This document shows, one piece after another, positions 18,863 through 27,931 of a stretch of DNA of 64,000 bases. Origin of the DNA: Filimonas lacunae (GTDB lineage Bacteria > Bacteroidota > Bacteroidia > Chitinophagales > Chitinophagaceae); contig NZ_AP017422.1 in assembly GCF_002355595.1 (NCBI RefSeq), positions 7,010,823 through 7,074,822 on the forward strand, read 5' to 3'. Within the stretch, counting starts at the first letter, position 1. Every line of letters starts with the position of its first letter. A program made the position numbers and the translations under genes. The notes under the pieces are model-generated. The model ran no database searches. It saw only the letters and a list, made by a program, of their open reading frames with translations, and was not told the origin of the DNA.

Positions 18863-19390
18863 TTATTGAATAGCCCTCTGCCCCGTACGCAAAATATATT
18901 TACCCCGACTTTTCCAGTATGCCGTCATGTGTGAGGTATTATTTATATTAAACTCTTTTTTCACCCGGTTAAAGCTATAACCAAGGTTAATGTAAGTCTC
19001 TGGCTTCAGAAACATAAAACAGGCACGCATCTCTATCTTCTTTCCAGGCGCAATAGTGATGATTTTAGGAAAGCTGGTATTACATACAACAAACCCAAAC
19101 AAAGAAAGAGATGCCGTATCATATACAATATCATTTATCAAACCTTCACACGACCAGCTGACAAAATAAGCAGTGTCCGTTCCGGCATTTAAAAGAGTGG
19201 CATTTATCAGGCTAGCATAATTTTTACTCTTATTATTCCCACTCCCGAGGTTAAAATCAAATTCAATTTTTCCCGGTGGTAAAAGCAAGGTATCAGGGTT
19301 AGGAGATGCTACTTTTTTTTGCTTAACTCCATTTGTTTTACAAGCAGCAACTGACAAAAGAAGCAAAACAATAAAAACGATGTTACGCAT
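18863..19390 (-). CDS. Hypothetical lipoprotein
   Basis: 175 aa with lipoprotein signal MRNIVFIVLLLLSVAAC (lipobox VAAC). The mature part is predicted beta-rich (KIEFDFNLGSGNNKSKNYAS, then KIITIAPGKKIEMRACFMFL), like a small Ig-like or DUF-type beta sandwich that measures about 150 residues. Function not recognised. It lies divergent to the epimerase gene and upstream of the 113-aa gene on the same strand, perhaps co-transcribed with it. Confidence 0.65.
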   Translation of the reverse strand: MRNIVFIVLLLLSVAACKTNGVKQKKVASPNPDTLLLPPGKIEFDFNLGSGNNKSKNYASLINATLLNAGTDTAYFVSWSCEGLINDIVYDTASLSLFGFVVCNTSFPKIITIAPGKKIEMRACFMFLKPETYINLGYSFNRVKKEFNINNTSHMTAYWKSRGKYILRTGQRAIQ

Positions 19391-19555
19391 AAAGTAAATT
19401 AAGGTGTTCAGGTATATTAATACACTGAAAATATTAAATCCGGCCTGATAAGTAGAATAAATCTGTTCACTCCATTTCGGCTAAACAAACCATAGATCCG
19501 GCAAAATATCCCCGCCACCCTCTACAGAACTTTACACCATAAAACAAACAAGCAT

Positions 19556-20449
19556 ATGAAAGTATTTGTTACCGGTGCCACTGGTTTTGTAGGCACCGCC
19601 GTAGTAAAGGAATTGATCAGCGCCGGCCACCAGGTGCTGGGTTTAGCACGTTCACAATCTTCAGCCGATGCGCTGGTGGCAGCAGGTGCCATCGTACATC
19701 ACGGTGATCTGGAAAACCTCGAAAGCATCCGTAGCGGCGCAGCCGCTGCAGATGGGGTAATTCACGCAGGTTTTATACACGACTTTTCGCGTTTTAAAGA
19801 GGTGTGTGAGGTGGACCGTATCGCTATTGAAACCATCGGCAACACACTGGCCGGCTCGCAGCGTCCGTTTGTAGTTACTTCGGGTACTGCATTGGTAAGC
19901 CCCGGCATGCTGGCTACAGAAAATACCCCCACCCGCATGGATACACAAAAGTTTCCACGTGTGTCAGAAAGTGCCGGACTCGCTTTTGCTTCGCAGGGAG
20001 TACGTGCTTCCGCAGTACGTTTATCACCGTCTGTTCATGGTGAGGGTGATGCGCATGGCTTTGTACCTATACTGGTGAACATTGCCCGCAGCAAAGGGGT
20101 GAGCGCTTATATAGGCGATGGACTCAACCGCTGGAATGCCGTGCATCGGCTGGATGCAGCGCAGCTGTTTCGCCTGGCATTGGAAAAGGGCGAAGCAGGC
20201 ACACACTACCATGCCGTAGGCGATGAGTCCATTACTTTAAAAACAGTAGCGGAAGCCATAGGCAAACAACTAAACCTGCCGGTAGTATCTGTATCGCCGG
20301 AACAAGCTCCTGAGCATTTTGGATGGTTTGCCAGTTTTGCGGGTATCGACTGCCCGGCTTCCAGCGAATTAACGCAGCAATGGCTTGATTGGAAACCTGT
20401 GCATCCTTCCCTGGCCGATGACCTGGCAGGCAATGTGTATTTTTCGTAA
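19556..20449 (+). CDS. NAD(P)-dependent epimerase/dehydratase-like atypical SDR
   Basis: 297 aa. The N-terminal Rossmann motif GATGFVGTAV (GxxGxxG) is followed by a basic residue region (GLARSQSSADAL) suggesting NADP preference. Later motifs fit atypical/extended SDR reductases (VTSGTALVSPG, VRLSPSVHGEGDAHGFVPIL, WNAVHRLDAAQLFRLALE). There is no clear YxxxK catalytic pair, as in many members of this group, so the substrate is not inferable. It starts 21 bp ahead of an AraC regulator on the same strand, probably its regulator and operon partner. Confidence 0.85.
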   Translation: MKVFVTGATGFVGTAVVKELISAGHQVLGLARSQSSADALVAAGAIVHHGDLENLESIRSGAAAADGVIHAGFIHDFSRFKEVCEVDRIAIETIGNTLAGSQRPFVVTSGTALVSPGMLATENTPTRMDTQKFPRVSESAGLAFASQGVRASAVRLSPSVHGEGDAHGFVPILVNIARSKGVSAYIGDGLNRWNAVHRLDAAQLFRLALEKGEAGTHYHAVGDESITLKTVAEAIGKQLNLPVVSVSPEQAPEHFGWFASFAGIDCPASSELTQQWLDWKPVHPSLADDLAGNVYFS

Positions 20450-20469
20450 TTGCAGTAAATTGTGGTACC

Positions 20470-21387
20470 ATGAGTAAGGTAGTCACCCATATTAAAACAA
20501 TCAGCGAGTTTCATCAGATGGCGGGTTTACCCAAACCGGCACATCCGCTTATTAGTGTTATTCACCTGGGCAGGTTAAATCGCCGGCTACAGGAAGGCAC
20601 TTTTACCAGGGTGTTTGACTTTTACTCTGTTTCTCTGAAAAAGAATTTTCACCTGAAAATGAAGTACGGCCAGCAACCGCACGACTTTGAGGAAGGCGCC
20701 TTGCACTTTATGGCCCCTGCACAGGTGTTAACCATAGAAATTGAAAAAGACCAGGTACATAATCCTTCCGGATGGATGATCTTATTCCATCCGGACCTTT
20801 TATGGAATACACCCCTGGCGCAGGGCATTAAACAGTACGATTTTTTTGGGTATGCCGCCAACGAAGCGCTGTTTCTTTCTGATAAGGAAGAAATGATGCT
20901 TACCGCTATAGCAGAGCATATTGAACAGGAGTACCAGGCAAATATTGACCGCTTTAGCCAGAACGTAATAGTAGCCCAACTGGAATTGCTGTTTACTTAT
21001 GCCGAACGGTTTTACCAGCGCCAGTTTATTACCCGCAGCAAAGCGGGGCACGAGTTGTTAACCCGGTTGGAACAATTGCTGAACCACTATTTTACCAGTG
21101 GTGCTTTAGCACAGCAAGGCTTACCCACCGTAACCTGGATTGCAGAATCGTTACACGTATCGCCTAATTACTTAACAGGATTATTGAAATCGCTCACGGG
21201 CATGAACACACAACAACATTTACACAACAAGCTGATAGAGCTGGCTAAAGAAAAACTGTCTACCACCAACTTAAGTGTAAGTGAAATTGCCTACGAATTG
21301 GGATTTGAACACCTAGCTTCGTTTAGCAAGTTGTTTAAAACCAAAACGAATATATCCCCGCTGGAATTCAGGCAGTCGTTCAACTAA
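20470..21387 (+). CDS. AraC-family transcriptional regulator
   Basis: 305 aa. The C-terminal ~100 residues form the double HTH: first helix-turn-helix at WIAESLHVSPNYLTGLLKSL, second at LSVSEIAYELGFEHLASFSK, with the family signature LFKTKTNISPLEFRQ. The N-terminal ~190 residues form the variable sensing domain. It is 20 bp downstream of the SDR gene, and AraC/SDR pairs of this sort are common; it likely controls the pair in response to a small molecule. Confidence 0.93.
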   Translation: MSKVVTHIKTISEFHQMAGLPKPAHPLISVIHLGRLNRRLQEGTFTRVFDFYSVSLKKNFHLKMKYGQQPHDFEEGALHFMAPAQVLTIEIEKDQVHNPSGWMILFHPDLLWNTPLAQGIKQYDFFGYAANEALFLSDKEEMMLTAIAEHIEQEYQANIDRFSQNVIVAQLELLFTYAERFYQRQFITRSKAGHELLTRLEQLLNHYFTSGALAQQGLPTVTWIAESLHVSPNYLTGLLKSLTGMNTQQHLHNKLIELAKEKLSTTNLSVSEIAYELGFEHLASFSKLFKTKTNISPLEFRQSFN

Positions 21388-21416
21388 CTATATGCGCAAT
21401 CAGTGAGCAACAGCAG

Positions 21417-21869
21417 TTAAACGTTTACCGTTTTTAACCATTCTTCATAAGAGATAACCCCTAGCTCCGGCTTTCCATCACCTTCCAGTATAGATATAAA
21501 CTCTAACTGGTTGCCATCAGGGTCTTTAAAATAAATAGCCAGGGCAGGCATCCACGCAAACACCATGGGCTGGGTACCCCCGTTTTTTAAAAAATTATAA
21601 GGTTGCAGGCTTCTGTCGGTCAAATATTTTTCGGCGTGCTGAAGAATGTCTTCTGTACTGCTTCTGAAAGCAAAATGCCGGGGTTGAAATCCTTCTTTTG
21701 TTTCCCATAGTCCCAGCATATATTCTTTGCCTTCGCCAATCCAGAGAAATACGATAGGACGGGTTGCATCTCGGTGGGCAAAGGTGAGTCCTAATACTTC
21801 TGTATAAAATTGCGTAGCCTTTTCTAAATCGGTAACCTGTACGTGTGTTTCGTATAATCCTGTAATCAT
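21417..21869 (-). CDS. VOC-family protein (glyoxalase/bleomycin-resistance fold)
   Basis: 150 aa with two beta-alpha-beta-beta-beta modules: ETHVQVTDLEKATQFYTEVL-GLTFAHRD in the first and YFKDPDGNQLEFISIL in the second. The His near the start and the Glu of the DPDGNQLE motif are the usual metal ligands of the family. Substrate unknown; members include dioxygenases, lyases and resistance proteins. Convergent with the AraC gene. Confidence 0.88.
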   Translation of the reverse strand: MITGLYETHVQVTDLEKATQFYTEVLGLTFAHRDATRPIVFLWIGEGKEYMLGLWETKEGFQPRHFAFRSSTEDILQHAEKYLTDRSLQPYNFLKNGGTQPMVFAWMPALAIYFKDPDGNQLEFISILEGDGKPELGVISYEEWLKTVNV

Positions 21870-22183
21870 GGTTGCTATTTTTAGGGCGTATGTTGTAACA
21901 TCCTTCGTTTTTACAACATAAAGTTACTATTATAAACAGGCTCTATAACCAGGGTTACTTATACCCAACCTGCTGGCTGGTAAGTACAACAAACAATGGA
22001 ACAGCTTTTCTTATTTTTAACAGCCTTTCTGGAAAAAGAAACAGACTGATACCTGCTTAGTCGGTAAATTATGGATGCAGCTTGTATGGGCCCGAAGGGC
22101 CGGGACGGGAAAAATCAAAAATATCGCTTCTATACAAACGGTAGGAAAGCAAAAAGAAAAGCCACACTTAGGGACATAAAAAA

Positions 22184-22625
22184 ATCCGGGCAATGAGTCG
22201 AAAAGGCTCTTTTTTAGACGAAGTATTCCTTTTCTACGGCACCGAATAGAAGATTGTAAGGTAACAGGCGTGTAAAGTACATGGCGCTCTGGCCTTTGAG
22301 CTACTACACCGTTTCTATAAGAAGACGGTGCAGGCAGGGTTTGAACCTGCAACCTCCCGAGTAGTAATCGAAGTAACTCTTCACTACGACACTTACAATA
22401 ATGTACAAAAGGCTAAAACCGGGTAAAAAATCGAAAAGGCGCTTGCTGCAGCATTTTAGTTAAACTACCTTTTGCAAGGGCAGGATTGATTACCTGCATC
22501 TCTGCCTTGGATCGAAGAATTCCTTTTCTACGACACCAGTTAAAACCATTCATTAAAAGAACTTTTGCCAGGTCGGGATTGTTGCTTTTTATTTTGCAAC
22601 AGGGTGTTTACTTATTGACAAAACA
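22184..22625 (-). pseudogene. Cluster of degenerate tRNA-like sequences
   Basis: Minus-strand pieces of tRNA anatomy recur. T-arm GCAGG-TTCAAAC-CCTGC lies at 22334-22350. A canonical 5' half GGTGTAG-TA-GCTC...GAGC runs from 22310 downwards. A 69-nt unit at 22406-22474 is bounded by CAAAAGG/CCTTTTG. A relic with anticodon-loop-like TTGCAAA lies near 22595-22610. Three copies of a GGTGYCGTAG-type start lie at about 22243, 22393 and 22537, and two copies of CCGGG...TCGAAAAGGC at 22184-22207 and 22417-22440. None folds into a full-length cloverleaf by eye, so I call them pseudo-tRNAs. The surrounding spacer 21870-22742 has no convincing gene; a GGCCC-GAA-GGGCC hairpin lies at 22089-22101. Confidence 0.5.
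22327..22393 (-). pseudogene. Best-preserved pseudo-tRNA in the cluster
   Basis: 67 nt: 5' strand AGTGTCG pairs imperfectly with 3' strand CTGCACC. The D-like arm is GAAG-AGTTA-CTTC, and the T-arm is a perfect 5-bp stem with loop TTCAAAC. It is about 6-8 nt too short and lacks a proper anticodon stem, so no isotype is assigned. Confidence 0.45.
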
Positions 22626-22676
22626 AAGATGCCCCTTGTGCCATGCAGTGTATCTGCGTAGCAGAAAAAAAATTAT

Positions 22677-22702
22677 AAAAAAAGCGGGGTTTAAAACCCC
22701 GC
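22677..22702 (-). terminator. Terminator of the exonuclease gene
   Basis: GCGGGGTTT and AAACCCCGC (22684-22702) form a strong hairpin; on the minus strand it is followed by seven T (22683-22677). It lies 40 bp after the exonuclease stop. Confidence 0.8.
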
Positions 22703-22742
22703 TCAGCAAAAAATAAAAAGTTAATGCAAAGTATAGTGTACA

Positions 22743-23264
22743 CTACAACTTCATTTTAACCCCGTACTCTTTCTTAATAGTCAATAACGCTTCGGCGTTT
22801 CCTTTGGCATCATCTACCGGGTGATGCGTGTGGGTGGTTTTGCGCAGATGCTTAAAAGTTTGGAAAGTATCTTTTACCACGCCTTTATACAAGCTGCCCA
22901 GGTTTTGTGAGCTAAAGCCAAAAGGATTAGAACCGGTGAAGTGGTGAAAATACCAGCAAATAAACATCCAGTCAAAGCCGTTGTTATCGCTGATAAAAAC
23001 CGGGCGGTCTTTTTTACAGACTTCTGCAATCCAGTGGGCAAAGTTGCGCATTACTGTTTCTGCATCATCAAAACCCATACACTCTTCCCGGGTATGACCT
23101 GATACCTTCAATGCTTCCGGTATATACTTATCTGATATAGGCTTTATTCTTCCGTAAAATGTTTTATCCAAAGCGTCGTTTACCAGTACGGCTCCAAACG
23201 AAATCATGGAGTAGTCGCCTGGAATGGGACCATCACTTTCTATGTCTACCATTATGTATGCCAT
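22743..23264 (-). CDS. DEDDh-type 3'-5' exonuclease (DnaQ-like fold)
   Basis: About 173 aa from the ATG at 23264 (MAYIMVDIESDGPIPGDYSM); the frame extends to 23294, but ten unconserved residues there make the internal Met more likely. ExoI is VDIESDG (Asp, Glu metal ligands), the middle Asp lies in NNGFDWMF, and ExoIII is HHPVDDAKGNAEAL with the catalytic His four residues before Asp. It degrades nucleic acid from 3' ends with two metal ions; stand-alone members act on RNA or DNA. The gene stands alone and has its own terminator. Confidence 0.85.
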   Translation of the reverse strand: MAYIMVDIESDGPIPGDYSMISFGAVLVNDALDKTFYGRIKPISDKYIPEALKVSGHTREECMGFDDAETVMRNFAHWIAEVCKKDRPVFISDNNGFDWMFICWYFHHFTGSNPFGFSSQNLGSLYKGVVKDTFQTFKHLRKTTHTHHPVDDAKGNAEALLTIKKEYGVKMKL

Positions 23265-23534
23265 GCTACAATAGTTTTTAAACAACCCGTCCAAAACAGG
23301 TCGGGCATTGTTTGTTGTTCAATAATAAGTTGTTGTTTGTTCTATCCTCTTTCCTGCAAGGGATAACCCATGCGCTGGCTGCAGGATGTTTCCTTTACAG
23401 AAGTGTTGTTGTAATAAATGCAGGAGAAGATGGCTGGTGTTAAAAGAGATAAACGGTTTTCATATTCTTCCATGTTTAAGGTTGAGTGTGTTTTTCCATT
23501 GCAAAAATAAGAAAATTATTTTTGCGGACATTTT

Positions 23535-24227
23535 TTACAGATTTTTTCCTATCCGCTCAAAAAATGCCTTGCGATACGATTCGGAAACCGGGATGATTCT
23601 ATCCTGTATATGCACCGCATCTTTTTCTACCGTATCAATTTTATCCAGCGCCACCATGTACGACTTATGCACGCGGCAGGCAACGGATGCGGGTATTTCT
23701 GTTTCCAGTTCGGTAAAAGTTTGCAGCGTCATAATAGCACTCTGCGTAGTACATACTTTACGATAGTCACGCTTACCTTCTATATACAGCAATTCGTGTA
23801 ACACCAGCTTTTTAAGCTGGTGGCCGGTTTTTATAAAAATGAAGTTTTTTTCCGGTGGTTTATCTGTAGTGGGTTGTTGCGTATGCGCTTTATTAGCCGC
23901 CTGCAAAAAACGTTCAAAGGTGAAGGGTTTTAATAAGTAGTCAGTTACCCGCAAATCAAAACCCTTGATAGCATATTCATGATAGGCGGTGGTTAAAATA
24001 ACCTGGCTTTTCAGCTGTGACGATTCCAACAGCTGTATGCCGGAGAAATCATCCATTTGAATATCCAGAAAAATAAGGTCTACCGGGTGCTGCTGTAAAT
24101 ACACCAAAGCATCCATGCCATTATCAAACACGGCCAGTAGTGTAAGAAAAGGCACACGCTCTATATACCCTTTTGTTCTTTCCTGGGCCAACGGCTCGTC
24201 TTCTACTATAATACAGGTCATGGACAT
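23535..24227 (-). CDS. LytTR-family response regulator
   Basis: 230 aa. The receiver domain has acidic pocket EDE (9-11), phosphoacceptor Asp55 in LIFLDIQMDD and the conserved Lys in YLLKPF. The C-terminal LytTR DNA-binding domain spans ~130-228 (FIFIKTGHQLKKLVLHELLY, then IEGKRDY and VACRVHKSYMV). Its ATG overlaps the kinase stop as TAATG, so the pair is translationally coupled. Last gene of the ABC/two-component operon. Confidence 0.95.
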   Translation of the reverse strand: MSMTCIIVEDEPLAQERTKGYIERVPFLTLLAVFDNGMDALVYLQQHPVDLIFLDIQMDDFSGIQLLESSQLKSQVILTTAYHEYAIKGFDLRVTDYLLKPFTFERFLQAANKAHTQQPTTDKPPEKNFIFIKTGHQLKKLVLHELLYIEGKRDYRKVCTTQSAIMTLQTFTELETEIPASVACRVHKSYMVALDKIDTVEKDAVHIQDRIIPVSESYRKAFFERIGKNL

Positions 24228-25258
24228 TACACGCTCAACTTTAGATGTACCGTATACAATTGATTACCGGTTTGTATGTTTAACTGGTGCTTGCCGGGAT
24301 ATAATAACTGCAAACGTTTTTGAATAAGATTATTGCCCAGGCCACCTTCGTTAGTTTCCTGCTTTTGCATGTGGGGCATATACCGGTTGCTGCAATGAAA
24401 AACAATTTCACGCTCCCTCATGTCAAACTTTACTACAATGGCGTTATCCTGTTTTTTGGTATCGGCATGTTTAAACGCATTTTCTATAAAAGGGATAAAC
24501 AACATGGGTGCTACCTGTATGTTACCTACGGCACCTTCTACGGAGTAGTGTACATAACCCGGACGGGATGACCGTATCTTTTGCAGGTGGATATACTTTT
24601 CTATATAAGCCAGTTCATCCGACAAGCTTATTTGTTCGGCCCGGGTTTCGTATAGCATAAACCGGAGTATGCCGGAGAGTTTTTTAAAATAGTCAGAAGC
24701 CTGCGCAGGATCTTTTTCAATTAACACATCTATATTGTTGAGTGTATTGAACAGAAAATGCGGATTGATTTGTGCTTTTACCAGCGCCAGTTCCATCTCG
24801 GCATTTCTGCGGGCCAGTGTTTCTTTCCAGCGTATATCGTTATACCAGCTGATAAAAGCCCGCATAACAAGTCCTACCAATCCGTTGAGCAAAGCGTTAA
24901 TCGCCATCATCACAATAAAAGCGATGATGGCGGTGGTTTGTTCTTTGTACGGCAGCCGGTGTTTCCATATTATCCAAACGATGCTAATACCCGCAATGCC
25001 TGCCAGCAGGGAAGTAAGCACGCCCGTTAACAATAAAGCGGGTATTTTTTTACGGACCAGGAAACGGCTGAACAAAAAAGTGTAAAACGTATAAAAGCCT
25101 ATCAGCGCCGGTACATAAATAAACAAGGGTAAAAACAACGCCAGCTGCCTGTTATTCCATACAGCTCCATTGTTAAGCATAAACAGCAACAGCAGTAGCA
25201 GGCTGGAATACAGCATCCAGTAACCTATATGCAACAAAGCAATAATTGGCTTTTTCAA
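24227..25258 (-). CDS. LytS/YehU-type sensor histidine kinase
   Basis: 343 aa. Four transmembrane helices in the first ~135 residues (YWMLYSSLLLLLLFML; LFLPLFIYVPALIGFY; LLTGVLTSLLAGIAGISIVW; IIAFIVMMAINALLNGLVGL), with no periplasmic domain. Then the His_kinase box NPHFLFNTLNNIDVL with His167, and an HATPase region (VAPMLFIPFIENAFKHA; GGLGNNLIQKRLQLLY). The minimal sensor fits intramembrane-sensing kinases linked to ABC exporters. It starts 18 bp after the permease gene, suggesting it senses transporter activity. Confidence 0.93.
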   Translation of the reverse strand: MKKPIIALLHIGYWMLYSSLLLLLLFMLNNGAVWNNRQLALFLPLFIYVPALIGFYTFYTFLFSRFLVRKKIPALLLTGVLTSLLAGIAGISIVWIIWKHRLPYKEQTTAIIAFIVMMAINALLNGLVGLVMRAFISWYNDIRWKETLARRNAEMELALVKAQINPHFLFNTLNNIDVLIEKDPAQASDYFKKLSGILRFMLYETRAEQISLSDELAYIEKYIHLQKIRSSRPGYVHYSVEGAVGNIQVAPMLFIPFIENAFKHADTKKQDNAIVVKFDMREREIVFHCSNRYMPHMQKQETNEGGLGNNLIQKRLQLLYPGKHQLNIQTGNQLYTVHLKLSV

Positions 25259-25276
25259 AGTATCAGGCTTTTCCGG

Positions 25277-26047
25277 TCAGGATTTATCTTTTCGTGTAAT
25301 ATATATAATATACCCGGCAACTGTAAATAATATGGTATAGCCGGCAGCCCATATTTCTAAAGGCAACCCACCCGGTAAACGGGGAAGGTTTAAAAACTGC
25401 AGGGAGCAGTAACAGTAAGGCATCCAGTAATTATACTGCAACCGGGCGGCAATTATGCCCACAATAAATAAAACGATTCCCACCCCTATAGGCACCAGGA
25501 AATTTTTACTTACCAGGCTCATCACATATTGCAATGCTACTATAGGCAAACAGGCCACCAAAAATTTGCCGGTGCCTTTTGCAAACAGCCAAACAGGAAA
25601 TGCTTCCCGCGGATAGGGTAAATTGGTATATAGCAGCGAGGGAATAATACCACACAGGTAAATACCTATGGTAAACAGCACAAAGCATTGCAGCAACAAT
25701 GCCATCACCACCGACAGTTTTGCAAAAAACAAAACGGTATACGACTGGGGCGTTACATGCAGTTGTTTCCAGGTGTTGTTTTTATATTCCAGCTGTGTAA
25801 CCAGGCTGGCCACTAATATAATACCCATAGGTAATAACAGTATGCCCATGTATTGCCAGCTGTTATAGTACAAGTCGCGCCATAGTTTTCCGGAGGTATA
25901 TTCTATATACAAACTATCGGAATGATAAAACGCTGCAAGAAGCATGATTACCGGAATTAACAGTCCGCCGGTAATGGTAAGATAGGCCGCGGCGCTGTGT
26001 TTCTTTTTCAGCCATTCGCTTTGAAAGCTGTGCAGGAAAGTGGTCAT
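25277..26047 (-). CDS. ABC-2-type transporter permease
   Basis: 256 aa with about six hydrophobic helices (YLTITGGLLIPVIMLLAAFY; WQYMGILLLPMGIILVASLV; ALLLQCFVLFTIGIYLCGII; FLVACLPIVALQYVMSLV; VPIGVGIVLFIVGIIAARL; AAGYTILFTVAGYIIYI). It resembles the permeases of lantibiotic/bacitracin-resistance-type exporters. Its ATG overlaps the ATPase stop by 4 bp (ATGA). Confidence 0.88.
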   Translation of the reverse strand: MTTFLHSFQSEWLKKKHSAAAYLTITGGLLIPVIMLLAAFYHSDSLYIEYTSGKLWRDLYYNSWQYMGILLLPMGIILVASLVTQLEYKNNTWKQLHVTPQSYTVLFFAKLSVVMALLLQCFVLFTIGIYLCGIIPSLLYTNLPYPREAFPVWLFAKGTGKFLVACLPIVALQYVMSLVSKNFLVPIGVGIVLFIVGIIAARLQYNYWMPYCYCSLQFLNLPRLPGGLPLEIWAAGYTILFTVAGYIIYITRKDKS

Positions 26048-26784
26048 ACAATAACAGGGTTTATCAGGTTCATGTAAGTGGTTTCGAGTGTAGCGGGTGT
26101 GCCCTTGGTGGTATGGGTAGTAGTTAATGAAGCCAGTGTACCCTGGTAGAGTAAGCGGCCTTTATCAATAATGCCAATATGTGTAACCAGCTTTTCCATT
26201 TCAGCAAGCATGTGGCTGGATATAAGAATGCTAATATGTTGTTCATGGTTTAGTTTTTTTAATAAGGTGCGCATTTCAATCATACCCTGCGGGTCTAATC
26301 CGTTGGTAGGTTCATCCAGTATCAACAGCGAAGGTTTGTGCAGCAAGGCAACGGCAATGCCTAAACGCTGTTTCATGCCCAGCGAAAAACGGCCGGCCTT
26401 TTTGTTACCGGTGTTTTGCAAGCCTACGGTTTCCAGTGCTTCCGCGATGTTGCCTACCGGGCATTGGTACAGCCTGCGAAATACTTCCAGGTTTTCGGTA
26501 GCGGAAAGGTGGCTATAAATAGAAGGGCTTTCGATAAACACACCTACCTGTTGCATCAGCTGTAGCCTGTTGGGTGGCAATGGCTGGTTAAGAACCGTAA
26601 TGCTACCCGACTGATTTTGCAAAAGGCTGGTGAGTAGTTTTAACGTGGTGGTTTTACCGGCGCCGTTGGCGCCCAGAAATCCGTAGATGGCCTGGCTGGG
26701 AACCTGTAAATTCAGCCCATGCAGTAAGGTGTTTCCTTTCTGGTAGTGGTAAGTGAGGTGTTGGGTTTCTATACAATACAACAT
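26044..26784 (-). CDS. ABC transporter ATP-binding protein
   Basis: 246 aa, complete ATPase: Walker A GANGAGKTT (~38-46), signature FSLGMKQR, Walker B LLILDEPTNGLDP and switch His in ISSHMLAEM. Closest in style to the BcrA/lantibiotic-protection ATPases. First gene of a minus-strand operon ATPase-permease-kinase-regulator. Inference: the operon detects and exports or repels a membrane-active compound, with the two-component pair inducing it. Confidence 0.95.
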   Translation of the reverse strand: MLYCIETQHLTYHYQKGNTLLHGLNLQVPSQAIYGFLGANGAGKTTTLKLLTSLLQNQSGSITVLNQPLPPNRLQLMQQVGVFIESPSIYSHLSATENLEVFRRLYQCPVGNIAEALETVGLQNTGNKKAGRFSLGMKQRLGIAVALLHKPSLLILDEPTNGLDPQGMIEMRTLLKKLNHEQHISILISSHMLAEMEKLVTHIGIIDKGRLLYQGTLASLTTTHTTKGTPATLETTYMNLINPVIV

Positions 26785-26972
26785 TTCTTATTGCTTTCTG
26801 TAAAGCTATAAGAGACGTTAAGGAAGAACCGGGGCGTTATGCCAAACACCCCTTCCTCTCTGTAAGTAGGGCTACTTGTTCTGCAAATGGCAATAACCAG
26901 GTAGCTATTCCAAGTGTGGTAATAGTAGTAACAGGTAGTAATGTAAAGTATTTCGGTATGTCGTTTGTGTTT

Positions 26973-27821
26973 TTAGCAACCGTAAAACGTATGCTTACCC
27001 ACTACTTTCAACAGGTGGCCTGCTTCGGCAGGTTTTGATAAATATAAGGTGGGGCGCGAAAAGCTATATTTATAAGCGGTGTTTAATAATAGATCCAGTT
27101 TACCATCTCCATCCATATCGCCCGCAAAATAAATACTTACCATGGTATCATCGAAAAACGGTTCCTGCACCAGTAATTCTTCTATCATTTGCCCATCTTT
27201 TTCAGATACCAGATACAGTTTATAATTGATCATACCATCACCCGGATCATCCGGTTTTTTGCCGGATGCTTTTAAAGTATACTCCACGTTTTTAAAACGG
27301 AAGTTGGTATTGGTTCCAGGATACAACCGGACATAGGATAAATGCTTAACTTCCTCTACTGCTCCGTTCCTGAACAGGTTATTATATTGTGTTACCAATA
27401 TATAACAGGTATCGTCATTTCCAGGCGTTTTTATATCCCATCCAGTATGCTCTCCCGATTCATAGGTTTTTTCTGCGGTGATAGCAGTGGCAGACAGGTA
27501 AACTTTATTATCTGCTGTTTTGAATAAACCAAACCAGTTTAACTTCTCCATATCCTCCCAACCATCCTCTTTAAACATGTCTGCCCGTTGTAACAGTTCA
27601 CAAACAAAACCAGCCTCTCCCGGGTAATGCTCTTCATCTGACACGGTGGTGGAGGGTACGCTTTCGGGAGTAGTGGCTGCAGCAGCAGCGGAATCAACAA
27701 GTGCCGGGGCAGATTCGGTTATTTCCGGCTTTAAATCAACGGGGTGTGGTTTGCTTTTACAGGCTATGCAAAAAACAGCACCTGCGAAAAGAGAGCTAGC
27801 TAAAAGTTTGTGTGTTATCAT
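26973..27821 (-). CDS. Hypothetical lipoprotein
   Basis: About 282 aa from the ATG at 27821 (MITHKLLASSLFAGAVFCIAC, lipobox CIAC); an upstream in-frame start at 27938 would bury the signal peptide and is less likely. A Pro/Ala/Ser-rich linker follows the lipid anchor, then a beta-rich domain. The C-terminal part (FAGDMDGDGKLDLLLNTAYK) is an FG-GAP/dockerin-like Asp-rich calcium loop. Anchored outside the cytoplasm; function unknown. Divergent from the DUF3175 gene. Confidence 0.72.
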   Translation of the reverse strand: MITHKLLASSLFAGAVFCIACKSKPHPVDLKPEITESAPALVDSAAAAATTPESVPSTTVSDEEHYPGEAGFVCELLQRADMFKEDGWEDMEKLNWFGLFKTADNKVYLSATAITAEKTYESGEHTGWDIKTPGNDDTCYILVTQYNNLFRNGAVEEVKHLSYVRLYPGTNTNFRFKNVEYTLKASGKKPDDPGDGMINYKLYLVSEKDGQMIEELLVQEPFFDDTMVSIYFAGDMDGDGKLDLLLNTAYKYSFSRPTLYLSKPAEAGHLLKVVGKHTFYGC

Positions 27822-27931
27822 ACAGTGTTTAATAAGGCACGCAAATATACCTGTAATATCGAATGTGCATAGTGTGGTAATACACAGTGCCGCAGGCACG
27901 ATTTTATAGTGCAGTAAGAAAAACAGTGGGT

